From Rhizobiaceae bacterium (GTDB lineage: Bacteria > Pseudomonadota > Alphaproteobacteria > Rhizobiales > Rhizobiaceae): a stretch of 64,000 nt of DNA. Shown here piece after piece: positions 1 through 10,021 of this stretch; position 1 is the first letter of the stretch, and each line of letters starts with the position of its first letter. The notes under the pieces are model-generated. The model saw only the letters and a program-made list of their open reading frames with translations. It ran no database searches and was not told the DNA's origin. The position numbers and the translations under genes were made by a program. The stretch lies in assembly GCA_027483885.1 (NCBI GenBank), contig JAIXTO010000042.1:1-64000 (forward strand). Direction: 5' to 3'.

Positions 1-556
1 CCGACATTTTCTGGCACATCTGGTCCGACAGGATCTGCATGTAGCGGGCCAGCACGATCAGCTCCGTGCCGGTCTGCTCCACCACATCCATCAGCCGGGC
101 TTCCGCCTCTGGCTTGTTTTCCTTCGTCACCTTGATGTGGTGGAAGGGAATGTCGTGGTTGACGATGACCTTCTGGTATTCGAAATGGTTGGAGACGACG
201 CCGACAATATCGATCGGCAGCGCGCCGATCTTCCAGCGGTAGAGCAGATCGTTCAGGCAATGGCCGAAACGCGACACCATCAGCAGCACTTTCATGCGCT
301 CGGCGGCATCGAAAATATCGGCATCCATGGAAAATTTCTGGATGATCGGCGCAAGACCCGACAGGAGCGCCTCCCGGCCTGCCCCTTCTTCCGAGATGAA
401 GGAGATCCGCATGAAAAATTTCTGCGTGTCGAAATCATCGAATTGCGAGGAATCGACGATATTGCAGCCCTTGTCGGCGAGATAACCGGACAGCGCCGCC
501 ACGATGCCGCGCGAGGTGGGGCAGGAAACCGTCAGCACATAGCTCTTCATCGTCAT
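1..556 (-). CDS. purU: Formyltetrahydrofolate deformylase PurU, N-terminal part (cut by window edge)
   Basis: PurU hydrolyses 10-formyltetrahydrofolate to formate and tetrahydrofolate and so balances cytoplasmic one-carbon pools. My reading of the minus strand gives about 185 residues. It starts with an ACT-like domain (MKSYVLTVSCPTSRGIVAAL, then SSQFDDFDTQKFFMRISF) and continues into the formyltransferase-like domain (KVLLMVSRFGHCLNDLLYRW, NHDIPFHH, ELIVLARYMQIL). These motifs are typical of PurU. The family is usually close to 290 residues, so roughly the last third lies outside the window. Two ATGs are possible, at 556 and 550. The 236 bp between this start and pcaQ hold no gene that I can support. 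Confidence 0.9.
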   Translation of the reverse strand, partial: MTMKSYVLTVSCPTSRGIVAALSGYLADKGCNIVDSSQFDDFDTQKFFMRISFISEEGAGREALLSGLAPIIQKFSMDADIFDAAERMKVLLMVSRFGHCLNDLLYRWKIGALPIDIVGVVSNHFEYQKVIVNHDIPFHHIKVTKENKPEAEARLMDVVEQTGTELIVLARYMQILSDQMCQKMS

Positions 557-792
557 TGTTCTCCGCTTGGCCCGATGGGGCCTGGTATGTCCTGTGCGGG
601 CCGGATACCTTCTCCGCGCCCCATGCAAAATGCCGTGCTGCCGCAATAGCCCAGATGCGCCAGATATCAAGTCTTGATCGCCGGCAAAGCCACCGCTCAA
701 CACCTAGCGGATGGTGCAGAGCGATGCGCATCGGTTTGCGATACCGGCATGCGTAAAAGCGAAGGGCAAAACATCCCGGCAAGGTCCCGGCG

Positions 793-1725
793 TCAGACCG
801 GCAAGACCTCGCGCGCGGCCTGTCGGATCGTCTGGATGAGGATGGAGAGCGGCAGCGATGGCGGCGCATCGGTGCGCAGTGTCAGGCCGACAGGCCCCTT
901 CGTCTCGCTCGTATCGATCGGTAGCGCGGCCAGCATTCCAGCCTCGATATCGCCGGCCACGACGCCGCTTGAAATGATCCAGATCGCATCACTCTGACGC
1001 ACGAAAGCGCGGCCAAAGGCGTCCGACACGGTTTCCACCTGCGTCGGAAGCGCGCCGACGCCGTTTGCGATGAGGAACTGCTCGACAAATGGCCGGATGA
1101 TCGAACCGCGCGTCGGCATCAGCACCGGATAGGCGGCAAGCCCCTGAAAGACCGATCCCTCCGACAACAGCGGATGACCGGCGCGCACGGTAAACAGCAC
1201 CTGTTCGGAATAGAGATGTTCGAAGGAAAAGCCGGTCATCTTTTCAGGCGCCGCCAGCCGCCCGACGACAAGATCCAGTTCGCCGACGCGCAACTGTTCC
1301 AGCAGAACCGCATTTTCACCGGTGACGATCTTGATGCGGCTGCGGGTCTGCTCCTCCAGAAACAGCGCCATGGCGCGCGGCATGATGCGGGTGGAGACCG
1401 TTGGCAGCGCCCCGATGCGCACCGGCGGCACATTGTCCAGAAGCTCCTGCGACACCGAATCAACGCCCTGGCGAAGCGCCGTCAACGAGGCTGCCGCATG
1501 GCGCAGAAACACCTCCCCCGGCCGGGTGATGCGAATGCCGCGCCCGTCGCGCTCAAACAGCGCAACGCCTAAAACCTCCTCCAGCTCGCGGATGGTTTTC
1601 GTCACCGCCGGCTGGCTGATGTTGAGGCTTTCTGCCGCCTTCACCACGCTTTTCTGCCGGGCGACTTCCACGAACGTATGAAGATGGCGATACTTGACGC
1701 GAGATCCGATCAATTCATAACTCAT
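793..1725 (-). CDS. pcaQ: LysR-family activator PcaQ
   Basis: This 310-residue LysR-type regulator has an N-terminal winged helix-turn-helix (about residues 12-70, with KAAESLNISQPAVTKTIREL) and a C-terminal co-inducer domain. It lies back to back with pcaDCHGB, with only 78 bp between the two start codons. That is the arrangement of PcaQ in Agrobacterium and Sinorhizobium, where it activates the pca operon in response to beta-carboxy-muconate-type intermediates. The name rests on this context and on overall resemblance. The shared intergenic region carries a perfect 8-bp inverted repeat that it may bind. Confidence 0.92.
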   Translation of the reverse strand: MSYELIGSRVKYRHLHTFVEVARQKSVVKAAESLNISQPAVTKTIRELEEVLGVALFERDGRGIRITRPGEVFLRHAAASLTALRQGVDSVSQELLDNVPPVRIGALPTVSTRIMPRAMALFLEEQTRSRIKIVTGENAVLLEQLRVGELDLVVGRLAAPEKMTGFSFEHLYSEQVLFTVRAGHPLLSEGSVFQGLAAYPVLMPTRGSIIRPFVEQFLIANGVGALPTQVETVSDAFGRAFVRQSDAIWIISSGVVAGDIEAGMLAALPIDTSETKGPVGLTLRTDAPPSLPLSILIQTIRQAAREVLPV

Positions 1726-1726
1726 C

Positions 1727-1765
1727 GGTTAGGTTTGGGGGGCTTAAATGTCATTTTACCTAACC
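1727..1765. promoter_or_regulatory. Inverted repeat between pcaQ and pcaD, candidate PcaQ operator
   Basis: GGTTAGGT at 1727-1734 is repeated as its exact complement ACCTAACC at 1758-1765. The arm centres are 31 bp apart, about three helical turns. The element fills most of the 78-bp gap between the divergent starts. The GGTTA/TAACC half-sites resemble those described for PcaQ in Sinorhizobium, but the spacing and orientation differ from that published site. Assignment to PcaQ is therefore inference. Confidence 0.5.
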
Positions 1766-1803
1766 ATTTTGTGGATGCAATAAAACCTGCGGAGGATGAT
1801 GCA

Positions 1804-2601
1804 ATGAAATTTCTTCGGATCGGTGACGTGGTGCTGAGCCACGACGTGCATGGCCTTGGCAGCGGCAAGCCGGCGATCGTTTTCATCAATTCACTGGGCA
1901 CCGACCGTCGCATCTGGGATGCCGTGGTTGACGATCTTGCCGGTGACTTCACCCTTCTCACGTTTGACAAGCGCGGCCATGGTCTTTCCGATCTCGGCCA
2001 GCCGCCGTATCGCATCGAGGATTTCTCAGGCGACCTTGCCGGCCTGCTCGATCATTACGGGCTTTCCAACGTCGTCGTCTGCGGGCTGTCTGTCGGCGGG
2101 CTGATTGCCCTTTCGCTCTATGAGGCGCGCCCGGACCTGGTGCGCGCCATCCTGTTTGCCGATACCGCTCACAAGATCGGCACCGCCGAATTCTGGGCGG
2201 CCCGCATCGCAGCGGTTCGCGAAAACGGCATCGGCAGCATTCTCGAACCGATCATGACGCGCTGGTTCACAGCACCGTATCGCGTCGCAGACAATGCCGA
2301 TTACCAGGGCTATTGCACCATGCTGGAGCGCCAGCCGGCGGAAGGTTATGCCGGCACCTGCGCGGCCATCCGCGATGCCGATTTCACCCACGTTGCCCGC
2401 ACCATTGCCGTGCCGACACTCTGCGTGGTGGGCGCCGAGGATGGCTCGACGCCGCCGGACCTCGTGCGCTCGCTTGCCGATCTGATGCCCGGCGCCCGTT
2501 TTGAAACCATTCCCGGTGCGGCCCACATTCCCTGCGTGGAAACGCCCGACCTTTTCCTTGCCCTTCTTCGCGGCTTTGTCGCGGATCTTTCCGGAGACTG
2601 A
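1804..2601 (+). CDS. pcaD: 3-oxoadipate enol-lactonase PcaD
   Basis: PcaD hydrolyses beta-ketoadipate enol-lactone to beta-ketoadipate, the last step encoded in this operon. The 265-residue protein is an alpha/beta hydrolase. It has a nucleophile elbow GLSVGG with Ser96, an acid Asp213 in GAEDGSTPP, and a histidine His241 in GAAHIPCVE. The start was chosen at ATG 1804 because GGAGG lies at 1791-1795; an in-frame upstream extension exists but runs through the regulatory region. It is the first gene of the pcaDCHGB operon and is followed four bases later by pcaC. Confidence 0.95.
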   Translation: MKFLRIGDVVLSHDVHGLGSGKPAIVFINSLGTDRRIWDAVVDDLAGDFTLLTFDKRGHGLSDLGQPPYRIEDFSGDLAGLLDHYGLSNVVVCGLSVGGLIALSLYEARPDLVRAILFADTAHKIGTAEFWAARIAAVRENGIGSILEPIMTRWFTAPYRVADNADYQGYCTMLERQPAEGYAGTCAAIRDADFTHVARTIAVPTLCVVGAEDGSTPPDLVRSLADLMPGARFETIPGAAHIPCVETPDLFLALLRGFVADLSGD

Positions 2602-3762
<1,161 letters not shown>

Positions 3763-3763
3763 C

Positions 3764-4381
3764 ATGGTTCAGCCCTTGAACTACCTGAAGGAATCGGCCT
3801 CACAGACCGCCGGCCCTTACGTGCACATCGGCTGCACGCCAAACTTCACCGGAATTACCGGCGTCTACGACAAGGACCTCGGCTCCGGCCCGATGGCGAC
3901 GGAAAAGACGCGTGGCGAGCGCATCACCATCAAGGGCCGCGTCATCGACGGCTCCGGCACGCCACTGCGCGATGCGATGATCGAGATCTGGCAGGCCGAT
4001 GCCGACGGTTTTTACAACAGCCCGTCGGAAACGCGCGGCAAGGCTGATCCCAACTTCTTCGGCTGGGGCCGCTGCCCGGCCGACATGGTAACGGGTGAGT
4101 TTTATTTCGAGACGATCAAGCCCGGAACCGTGCCCTTCAACGACGGCCGCCCGATGGCACCGCATGTGACCTTGTGGATCGTGGCGCGTGGCATCAATAT
4201 CGGCCTGCAGACCCGCATGTATTTCTCCGACGAGGAGGAGGCAAATGCCAAGGACCCGGTGCTGACCCGCATCGAACACCGCGTGCGCGTGCCCACCCTT
4301 ATCGGCCAGCGGGACGGTGATATCGTGACCTTCGACATTCATCTGCAGGGCGAACACGAAACCATCTTCTTCGACATCTGA
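3764..4381 (+). CDS. pcaG: Protocatechuate 3,4-dioxygenase alpha subunit PcaG
   Basis: PcaG pairs with PcaH in the protocatechuate dioxygenase complex and shapes the active-site pocket without binding iron. The 205-residue protein has the intradiol dioxygenase fold (GERITIKGRVIDGSGTPLRDAMIEIWQ, then GEFYFETIKPGTVPF). It lacks the HxH iron pair: APHVTLWI occupies the place of AHIHF, as expected for an alpha subunit. The start at ATG 3764 places it one base after pcaH. An upstream in-frame ATG inside pcaH was rejected. Confidence 0.95.
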   Translation: MVQPLNYLKESASQTAGPYVHIGCTPNFTGITGVYDKDLGSGPMATEKTRGERITIKGRVIDGSGTPLRDAMIEIWQADADGFYNSPSETRGKADPNFFGWGRCPADMVTGEFYFETIKPGTVPFNDGRPMAPHVTLWIVARGINIGLQTRMYFSDEEEANAKDPVLTRIEHRVRVPTLIGQRDGDIVTFDIHLQGEHETIFFDI

Positions 4382-4391
4382 GGCAGGGTAT

Positions 4392-5447
4392 TTGAGCATT
4401 TCCGCATTCGATCATCCCTACCTGTCCGGTCTCCTCGGCGACGAGGAGACCGGCACATTTTTTGAAGCCTCGGCCGATATCGCCGCCATGTTGTCCTTCG
4501 AGCGGGCGCTTGCCTTGTCCGAGGGGCAGGCGGGGGTGATCCCGGCCGATGCCGCGGCCCGCATTGCCGAAGTGGCTGGCACGTTCAAACCTGACATTGC
4601 AGCACTTCGCGCCGGCGTCAGCCGCGATGGCGTGGTGGTGGCCGATCTCGTCAAACAGCTTCGCGCAGCGGTTTCCGGGGAAGACGCCGCCTTCGTCCAT
4701 AAGGGCGCCACCAGCCAGGATGTCATCGACACCAGCCTGATGCTCCGGCTTTCCGGCGTTCTCACGCTGTTTTCCGCCCGGCTGGACACCCTTCTCGCGC
4801 GCTTTGCAGCACTGGATGAAGCCCATGGTTCGCGTCCGTTGATGGGCCATACCCGCATGCAGGCGGCCATTCCGATCACCGTGTCGGACCGCATCCGCAG
4901 CTGGGCCGCGCCGCTGGCGCGTCACCGGGCGCGGCTTGATGCCCTGCTTGAGGCCGGTCTTCCCCTGCAGTTCGGCGGGGCTGCGGGAACGCTGGATGCG
5001 CTGGGGAACACGGCCGGCGAGGTCCGCTCAAATCTCGCCCGCGAGCTGAAGCTCAACGACGTTGCCCAATGGCAAAGCCAGCGTGACCGGCTGGTGGAAA
5101 TCTGCGACCTCTTTGCGCTGATATCAGGCAGCCTCGGAAAATTCGGGCAGGACATTGCGCTGCTTGCCGAAATGGGTGGCGAGATCAAGCTTGCCGGCGG
5201 TGGCGGTTCGTCGGCCATGGCCCACAAGCAGAACCCAGTTGCTGCCGAAGTGCTGGTGTCTCTTGCCCGGTTCAATGCCGTGCAGCTGTCTGGCATGCAT
5301 CAATCGATGGTGCATGAACAGGAGCGTTCCGGGGCGGCCTGGACGCTCGAATGGATGCTCTTGCCGCAGATGGCAGTTGCATCAGGCGCATCGCTGCGGC
5401 TGGGGATTGATCTTGCCGGAAAGATCCTCTCTCTCGGCCGAGATTGA
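4392..5447 (+). CDS. pcaB: 3-carboxy-cis,cis-muconate cycloisomerase PcaB
   Basis: PcaB converts beta-carboxymuconate to gamma-carboxymuconolactone. The 351-residue protein is a fumarase/aspartase-family lyase. It shows the signature GGSSAMAHKQNPVAAE near residue 275 and the conserved segment GATSQDVIDTSLML. I use the TTG at 4392 as the start, ten bases after pcaG, because the next in-frame methionine is residue 33 and would remove conserved N-terminal sequence. It is at the short end of the family (about 350-450 residues). It is the last gene of the operon; pcaIJF for later steps are not in the window. Confidence 0.93.
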   Translation: MSISAFDHPYLSGLLGDEETGTFFEASADIAAMLSFERALALSEGQAGVIPADAAARIAEVAGTFKPDIAALRAGVSRDGVVVADLVKQLRAAVSGEDAAFVHKGATSQDVIDTSLMLRLSGVLTLFSARLDTLLARFAALDEAHGSRPLMGHTRMQAAIPITVSDRIRSWAAPLARHRARLDALLEAGLPLQFGGAAGTLDALGNTAGEVRSNLARELKLNDVAQWQSQRDRLVEICDLFALISGSLGKFGQDIALLAEMGGEIKLAGGGGSSAMAHKQNPVAAEVLVSLARFNAVQLSGMHQSMVHEQERSGAAWTLEWMLLPQMAVASGASLRLGIDLAGKILSLGRD

Positions 5448-5570
5448 GCATCCGAAACCGAAAATCGCCGCAGGTTCAAATTGTGCCTGCGCGCGAAAGT
5501 CTCTAGAGAAAATGTCCTGGCCGGCGCCGTCCCATGGGCGCCGCCTGACAAGCCCCAAGGGAGGACATTC

Positions 5571-5990
5571 ATGCTCATCAATATCGACCCGCTTCTGTCG
5601 CCGGAACTTCTGCACACGCTGCGGGCCATGGGTCATGGCGATGAAATCGCCGTGGTCGACGCCAATTTTCCTGGCACCAGCACGGCCCAGCACCTCATTC
5701 GTCTCGATGGCATTTCGGTCACGCGCGCAACGCAAGCTGTTGTCAGCGTCATGCCGCTTGACGATTTCGTCGATGTGCCGGCCGTGACCATGGAAGTCGT
5801 CGGCAATCCCGACGAAGTGCCGCCGGCGGTTGCCGAACTGCGCGCCGTCGTTGGCGATCGTGGAGCCTGCGGCACGCTGGAGCGCTTTGCCTTTTATGAC
5901 CGCGCCAAAGAATGCTTTGCCATCGTCCAGACCGGCGAAACTCGCCTCTATGGCAATATCATCCTGAAAAAGGGCGTCGTGCGCAGCTGA
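5571..5990 (+). CDS. RbsD/FucU-family sugar mutarotase
   Basis: RbsD/FucU proteins interconvert sugar anomers or pyranose and furanose forms, feeding the right form into catabolism. The 139-residue protein fits this family: MLINIDPLLSPELLHTLRAMGHGDEIAVVDANF is the N-terminal core with the catalytic-type histidine in AMGHGDE, and ERFAFYDRAKECFAIVQTGE ends the fold. AGGGAGGAC at 5558-5566 supports ATG 5571; an in-frame upstream ATG at 5481 lacks such a site. It stands alone 123 bp after pcaB, so its sugar is unknown. It resembles FucU more than RbsD by eye, which is a weak judgement. Confidence 0.85.
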   Translation: MLINIDPLLSPELLHTLRAMGHGDEIAVVDANFPGTSTAQHLIRLDGISVTRATQAVVSVMPLDDFVDVPAVTMEVVGNPDEVPPAVAELRAVVGDRGACGTLERFAFYDRAKECFAIVQTGETRLYGNIILKKGVVRS

Positions 5991-6037
5991 TCTGTTGCAA
6001 TGGCCTGACGCCATTTCGACCACAAAAAGAATGAGCA

Positions 6038-6073
6038 CCGGGGGCGAAAAACGACCCCGGCGCTTGCGCTTTT
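6038..6073 (+). terminator. Possible rho-independent terminator after the mutarotase gene
   Basis: CCGGGG (6038-6043) pairs with CCCCGG (6055-6060). A further CG/CG pair beyond one mismatch closes a loop of five A. A short TTTT follows at 6070-6073, separated from the stem by CGCTTGCGC. The stem is good but the T tract is short and displaced, so this is only a candidate. Confidence 0.35.
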
Positions 6074-6232
6074 CCACCGGCATCGAGCCTTGGCTCATCC
6101 GCCCATGACGACCACCCTGCACCAGGCGGTGCGCATTTTCCGGCCCATGACATAAATCAAGGAGAGCTTCCAACGGAGGCGTAACCATCCCTCATCCGAT
6201 GCGAACAGGCACAACGGTTGATGGAGGTTTCC

Positions 6233-7264
6233 TTGACGAGAAGAATTGAGGCCCTGGGCCTGGCAACGCTGATAGCGCTAACATTCACCCATCCCGTCCC
6301 GGCGGCGGACAACAGCCCGGCCGCCCTGAAGACGCGCTTCGAGGCCCTGTGGAACCGGTTGACGGGCAAGGACACCATGCCCGGTATTGCCACGTCCAAC
6401 GGCCGGATCGAGGCACAGCAGATCCTTGTTTCGGCAAAGCTTGCCGGGCGTCTGGCCGACGTCTTTGCCGAGGAAGGCAAGATCGTCGATGCCAACGCAG
6501 TGCTGGCGCGTATGGACACGGCCGATCTGGAAGCCGAAATGGCCGGCGCCCGGGCGCAATTGCGCCGCAGCACGACCGCCGAAGTGGAGGCAGAGGCCTC
6601 CATCGCCCAGCGCAAGAGCGAGTTGGTGCTGGCGACCCAGGAATATGAGCGGGCCCGCACCATGAGCGAAAAGGGCAGCGGCACCGTGCAGCAGCGCGAC
6701 ATGCGCGAGAGCCAGCTGCAGGTGGCGCAAGCGGCTCTGCGGGCGGCGAATGCCAGCCGCGAGGAGGCCGCTGCATCCTCCGAAGCGGAAGAGGCAGACA
6801 TTGCCCGCATCCAGTCGCAGCTGGACGATACGGTGCTGAAGGCACCGACACGCGGGCGCATCGAATACAAGCTGGTGCAGAAGGGCGAGGTGGTCTCGGC
6901 CGGGGCGCCGATTGCCACCATGCTTGATCTTGCCGATGTCTCAATGACCATTTTTGTGCCGGCCCGTGTGGCGGCAGAACTCGCCATCGGCGACGAGGCG
7001 CGCATCATCCTCGATGCCGCCCCGCAATATGTCATGCCGGCCAGCGTCTCCTTCGTCGCCTCCGAGGCCCAGTTCACGCCAAAGACGGTGGAAACCACTG
7101 ATGAGCGCGAAAAGCTGATGTTCCGCGTCAAGCTGAAGGTCGCACCGGAACTGCTGAAGGAGTATGAAAGCCGCGTCAAGACCGGCATTCGCGGCATCGG
7201 TTATGTGCGCACCCAGGCAGGCACCGCCTGGCCGGAGGCCCTCCAGACGAAGCTGCCGCAATGA
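6233..7264 (+). CDS. HlyD-family periplasmic adaptor of an ABC efflux system (YhiI-like)
   Basis: This membrane-fusion protein would bridge the following ABC exporter to the outer membrane. It has an N-terminal signal or anchor (TRRIEALGLATLIALTF, then AADN), a biotinyl-lipoyl-like half (NGRIEAQQILVSAKLAGRLADV), a long charged coiled-coil hairpin (about residues 90-190), and a second lipoyl half (LKAPTRGRIEYKLVQKGEVV). I place the start at TTG 6233 because GGAGG lies at 6223-6227, five bases upstream. ATG 6221 is the alternative and adds four residues. The stop overlaps the next gene by four bases. Order and families match E. coli yhiI-rbbA-yhhJ. Confidence 0.85.
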   Translation: MTRRIEALGLATLIALTFTHPVPAADNSPAALKTRFEALWNRLTGKDTMPGIATSNGRIEAQQILVSAKLAGRLADVFAEEGKIVDANAVLARMDTADLEAEMAGARAQLRRSTTAEVEAEASIAQRKSELVLATQEYERARTMSEKGSGTVQQRDMRESQLQVAQAALRAANASREEAAASSEAEEADIARIQSQLDDTVLKAPTRGRIEYKLVQKGEVVSAGAPIATMLDLADVSMTIFVPARVAAELAIGDEARIILDAAPQYVMPASVSFVASEAQFTPKTVETTDEREKLMFRVKLKVAPELLKEYESRVKTGIRGIGYVRTQAGTAWPEALQTKLPQ

Positions 7265-10020
7265 ACCCGTTCGTTGTCCGGCTGCACTCGGTCACGCACC
7301 GCTACAAGGACGTCGCCGCTCTCAGTGGCGTCACTCTCGACATCCCCGCCGGCTGCATGGTGGGGCTGATCGGCCCGGATGGTGTCGGCAAATCCACTCT
7401 GCTCGGCCTTGTGGCCGGCGTCACGCGCCCGCAGGCCGGCCGCATCGAAGTGCTGGACGGCGACATGGACAAGGCCGCCCACCGCCGCGACGTCTGCACA
7501 AGGCTTGCCTATATGCCGCAGGGGCTTGGTCGCAATCTCTACCCGACACTCAGTGTGGCGGAAAACCTCGATTTCTTCGGCCGGCTGTTTCGCCTCGACA
7601 GCGAGACGCGCCGGCAGCATATCGATGAACTTCTGCGCGTCACCGGGCTTTTGCCTTACCGCGACCGTCCGGCCGGCAAGCTTTCCGGCGGCATGAAGCA
7701 GAAGCTTGGCATCTGTGCCTCACTGCTGCACGATCCGGACCTCTTGATCCTCGACGAACCGACAACCGGCATCGATCCGCTGTCGCGCCGGCAGTTCTGG
7801 CAGTTGATCGATCGCATCCGGGCCAAGCGACCCACCATGAGCGTCATCGTCGCCACAGCCTACATGGAAGAAGCGCAAGGCTTTCACTGGCTGGCAGCAC
7901 TCCATGGGGGGCAGGTGATTGCCACTGGAAGCCCCGCAGAAATCCTGGCGCAGGCGGGAAAGCCAACGCTGGATGAAGCTTTTGCGGCCCTGATGCCCGC
8001 CGTGGAGGGTGCCTCGACCGCGCCACTCGTTCTTGCGCCGCGCGCCATGACCGATGGCCCGCCCGCCATCGAGGCCGAGGGCCTGACACGCCGCTTCGGA
8101 GATTTCGTGGCCGTCGACAACGTCAGCTTCTGCATTCCGAAGGGCGAAATTTTTGGCTTTCTCGGTTCGAACGGCTCGGGCAAGAGCACCACGATGAAAA
8201 TGCTGACCGGCCTCCTGCCGGCCAGCGAAGGCGTGGCAAAACTGTTTGGCCAGCCGCTTCTCTCCGGCGATATCGCCACCCGCAAGCGCGTCGGCTACAT
8301 GTCGCAGGCCTTTTCGCTCTATGGCGAACTCACCGTGCGTCAGAACCTTGTTCTGCATGGCCGCCTGTTTGGCCTTCCGGCAGACGAGATTGCGCCACGC
8401 GTCGAGACAATGCTTGCGCAATACGACCTTGGCGAGGTGGCCGACAAACAGCCGGACGACCTGCCGCTTGGCATTCGCCAGCGTCTGCAACTGGCCGCCG
8501 CCGTGCTGCACCGCCCGGAAATCCTCATCCTCGACGAGCCCACCTCCGGCGTCGATCCGGTTGCCCGCGATGCCTTCTGGCGTTCGCTGATCTCGCTGTC
8601 GCGCGAGGATGGCGTGACGATTTTCCTGTCGACACATTTCATGAACGAGGCGGAACGCTGCGACCGCATTTCGCTGATGCATCAGGGCCGGGTGCTGGCC
8701 GTCGGCGCGCCGCAGGCGCTCTGCGCGGAACGCGGCAAGGCCACGCTGGAGGAGACTTTCATCGATGTGCTGAGCGAGGCCGGAATGGGCGCGGCTGACG
8801 AGGAGGAGACGACTGCGGCCGTCACTCCGGCGCTTGCAGGTGAGCCAAAGCCCCAGACTGAAACCGCGACTGGGGCCAACCACCGCGTCCGCCGATTTGA
8901 TGTCGGGCGGCTCGTTGCCTATGCACGGCGCGAGACGATCGAGGTCCTGCGCGACCGGGCGCGCCTCGTCTTTGCGCTGCTCGGCCCGGCCATCCTGCTC
9001 GTCACCTTCGGTTATGGCATCTCGTTTGATGTGGAAAACCTGCCCTTTGCCATCTACGATCAGGACCAGACGGCAGAAAGCCGCCAGCTGGTCGAAAGCT
9101 TTCAGGGCTCGCGCTATTTCGAGGAGCGAGCCGCCATCACCTCGTCCGAAGAGTTGCAGGCGCGGCTGCGCACCGGTGAGTTGAGCGTCGCCGTGGAAAT
9201 CCCCCCAGACTTTGGCCGTGACCTTCAGCGGGAGCGCACGCCGGAAGTTTCCGTCTGGCTGGATGGTGCCATGCCGTTTCGCGCCGAAACCGCGCGCGGT
9301 TATGTGAACGGGCTGGTCTCGGCCTATATCGCCGATGCCAATGCGCGCCATACGGGCAAGATGACCTCTTCCGACGCTGTCAGCATCGTCACGCGTTACC
9401 GTTACAACCAGGCCTTCAAGAGCACCAATGCCATCGTTCCGAGCGTGTTCGTGCTGGTCCTCATCCTCATTCCGGCCATCATGACGGCGCTTGGCATCGT
9501 CAAGGAGAAGGAAACCGGCTCGATTGCCAATTTCCAGGCAACACCGGTCACGCGCCTGGAATTTCTGCTGGGCAAGCAATTGCCCTATGTGGCCATTGCC
9601 TTCACGAGCTTCCTCTTTCTGCTGTTGCTCACGCATTTCGTCTTTCACGTGCCGATCAAGGGCTCGCTGCCCATGCTTCTGGTCGGCGCGTTGATTTACG
9701 TCAGCGCCGCCACCGGCTTTGGCCTGGTGGTCTCGAGCTTCGTGCGCAGCCAGGTGGCGGCCATCTTTGCCACCGCCATCATCGCGATGATCCCGGCGGT
9801 CAATTTTTCCGGCCTGCTGGTGCCGGTGTCGTCGCTCTCGGGCGGCGGACGTTTGATGGGGCTTGCCTTTCCCTCCGCCTGGTTCCAGCCGATCACCGTC
9901 GGCGTCATCACCAAGGGGCTTGGCTTTGCCGAATTGTGGACGAACCTGGTGATGCTTGCCGTGTTTGCCGTCGTTTATATCCTCGTTGCGCTTCTGGCGC
10001 TCAGAAAGCGGAGTGCCTGA
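7261..10020 (+). CDS. rbbA: Double-ATPase ABC-2 transporter fusion, RbbA-like
   Basis: This 919-residue protein joins two ABC ATPases to an ABC-2 permease, the architecture of RbbA (named ribosome-associated ATPase in E. coli, but encoded with efflux partners). Domain 1 has Walker A GPDGVGKST, signature LSGGMKQ and Walker B LLILDEPTTGIDP. Domain 2 has GSNGSGKST and ILILDEPTSGVDP, but its signature reads LPLGIRQ, a degenerate LSGGQ. From about residue 560 there is an ABC-2 membrane domain with an extracytoplasmic loop after the first helix and about five further helices. It overlaps the HlyD stop and is followed one base later by a second permease. Confidence 0.9.
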   Translation: MNPFVVRLHSVTHRYKDVAALSGVTLDIPAGCMVGLIGPDGVGKSTLLGLVAGVTRPQAGRIEVLDGDMDKAAHRRDVCTRLAYMPQGLGRNLYPTLSVAENLDFFGRLFRLDSETRRQHIDELLRVTGLLPYRDRPAGKLSGGMKQKLGICASLLHDPDLLILDEPTTGIDPLSRRQFWQLIDRIRAKRPTMSVIVATAYMEEAQGFHWLAALHGGQVIATGSPAEILAQAGKPTLDEAFAALMPAVEGASTAPLVLAPRAMTDGPPAIEAEGLTRRFGDFVAVDNVSFCIPKGEIFGFLGSNGSGKSTTMKMLTGLLPASEGVAKLFGQPLLSGDIATRKRVGYMSQAFSLYGELTVRQNLVLHGRLFGLPADEIAPRVETMLAQYDLGEVADKQPDDLPLGIRQRLQLAAAVLHRPEILILDEPTSGVDPVARDAFWRSLISLSREDGVTIFLSTHFMNEAERCDRISLMHQGRVLAVGAPQALCAERGKATLEETFIDVLSEAGMGAADEEETTAAVTPALAGEPKPQTETATGANHRVRRFDVGRLVAYARRETIEVLRDRARLVFALLGPAILLVTFGYGISFDVENLPFAIYDQDQTAESRQLVESFQGSRYFEERAAITSSEELQARLRTGELSVAVEIPPDFGRDLQRERTPEVSVWLDGAMPFRAETARGYVNGLVSAYIADANARHTGKMTSSDAVSIVTRYRYNQAFKSTNAIVPSVFVLVLILIPAIMTALGIVKEKETGSIANFQATPVTRLEFLLGKQLPYVAIAFTSFLFLLLLTHFVFHVPIKGSLPMLLVGALIYVSAATGFGLVVSSFVRSQVAAIFATAIIAMIPAVNFSGLLVPVSSLSGGGRLMGLAFPSAWFQPITVGVITKGLGFAELWTNLVMLAVFAVVYILVALLALRKRSA

Positions 10021-10021
10021 G

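Noticed and set aside
557..792. Folate- or glycine-related riboswitch upstream of purU
   Set aside because: A hairpin is possible near 690-714, but no conserved core of the THF or glycine classes could be matched.
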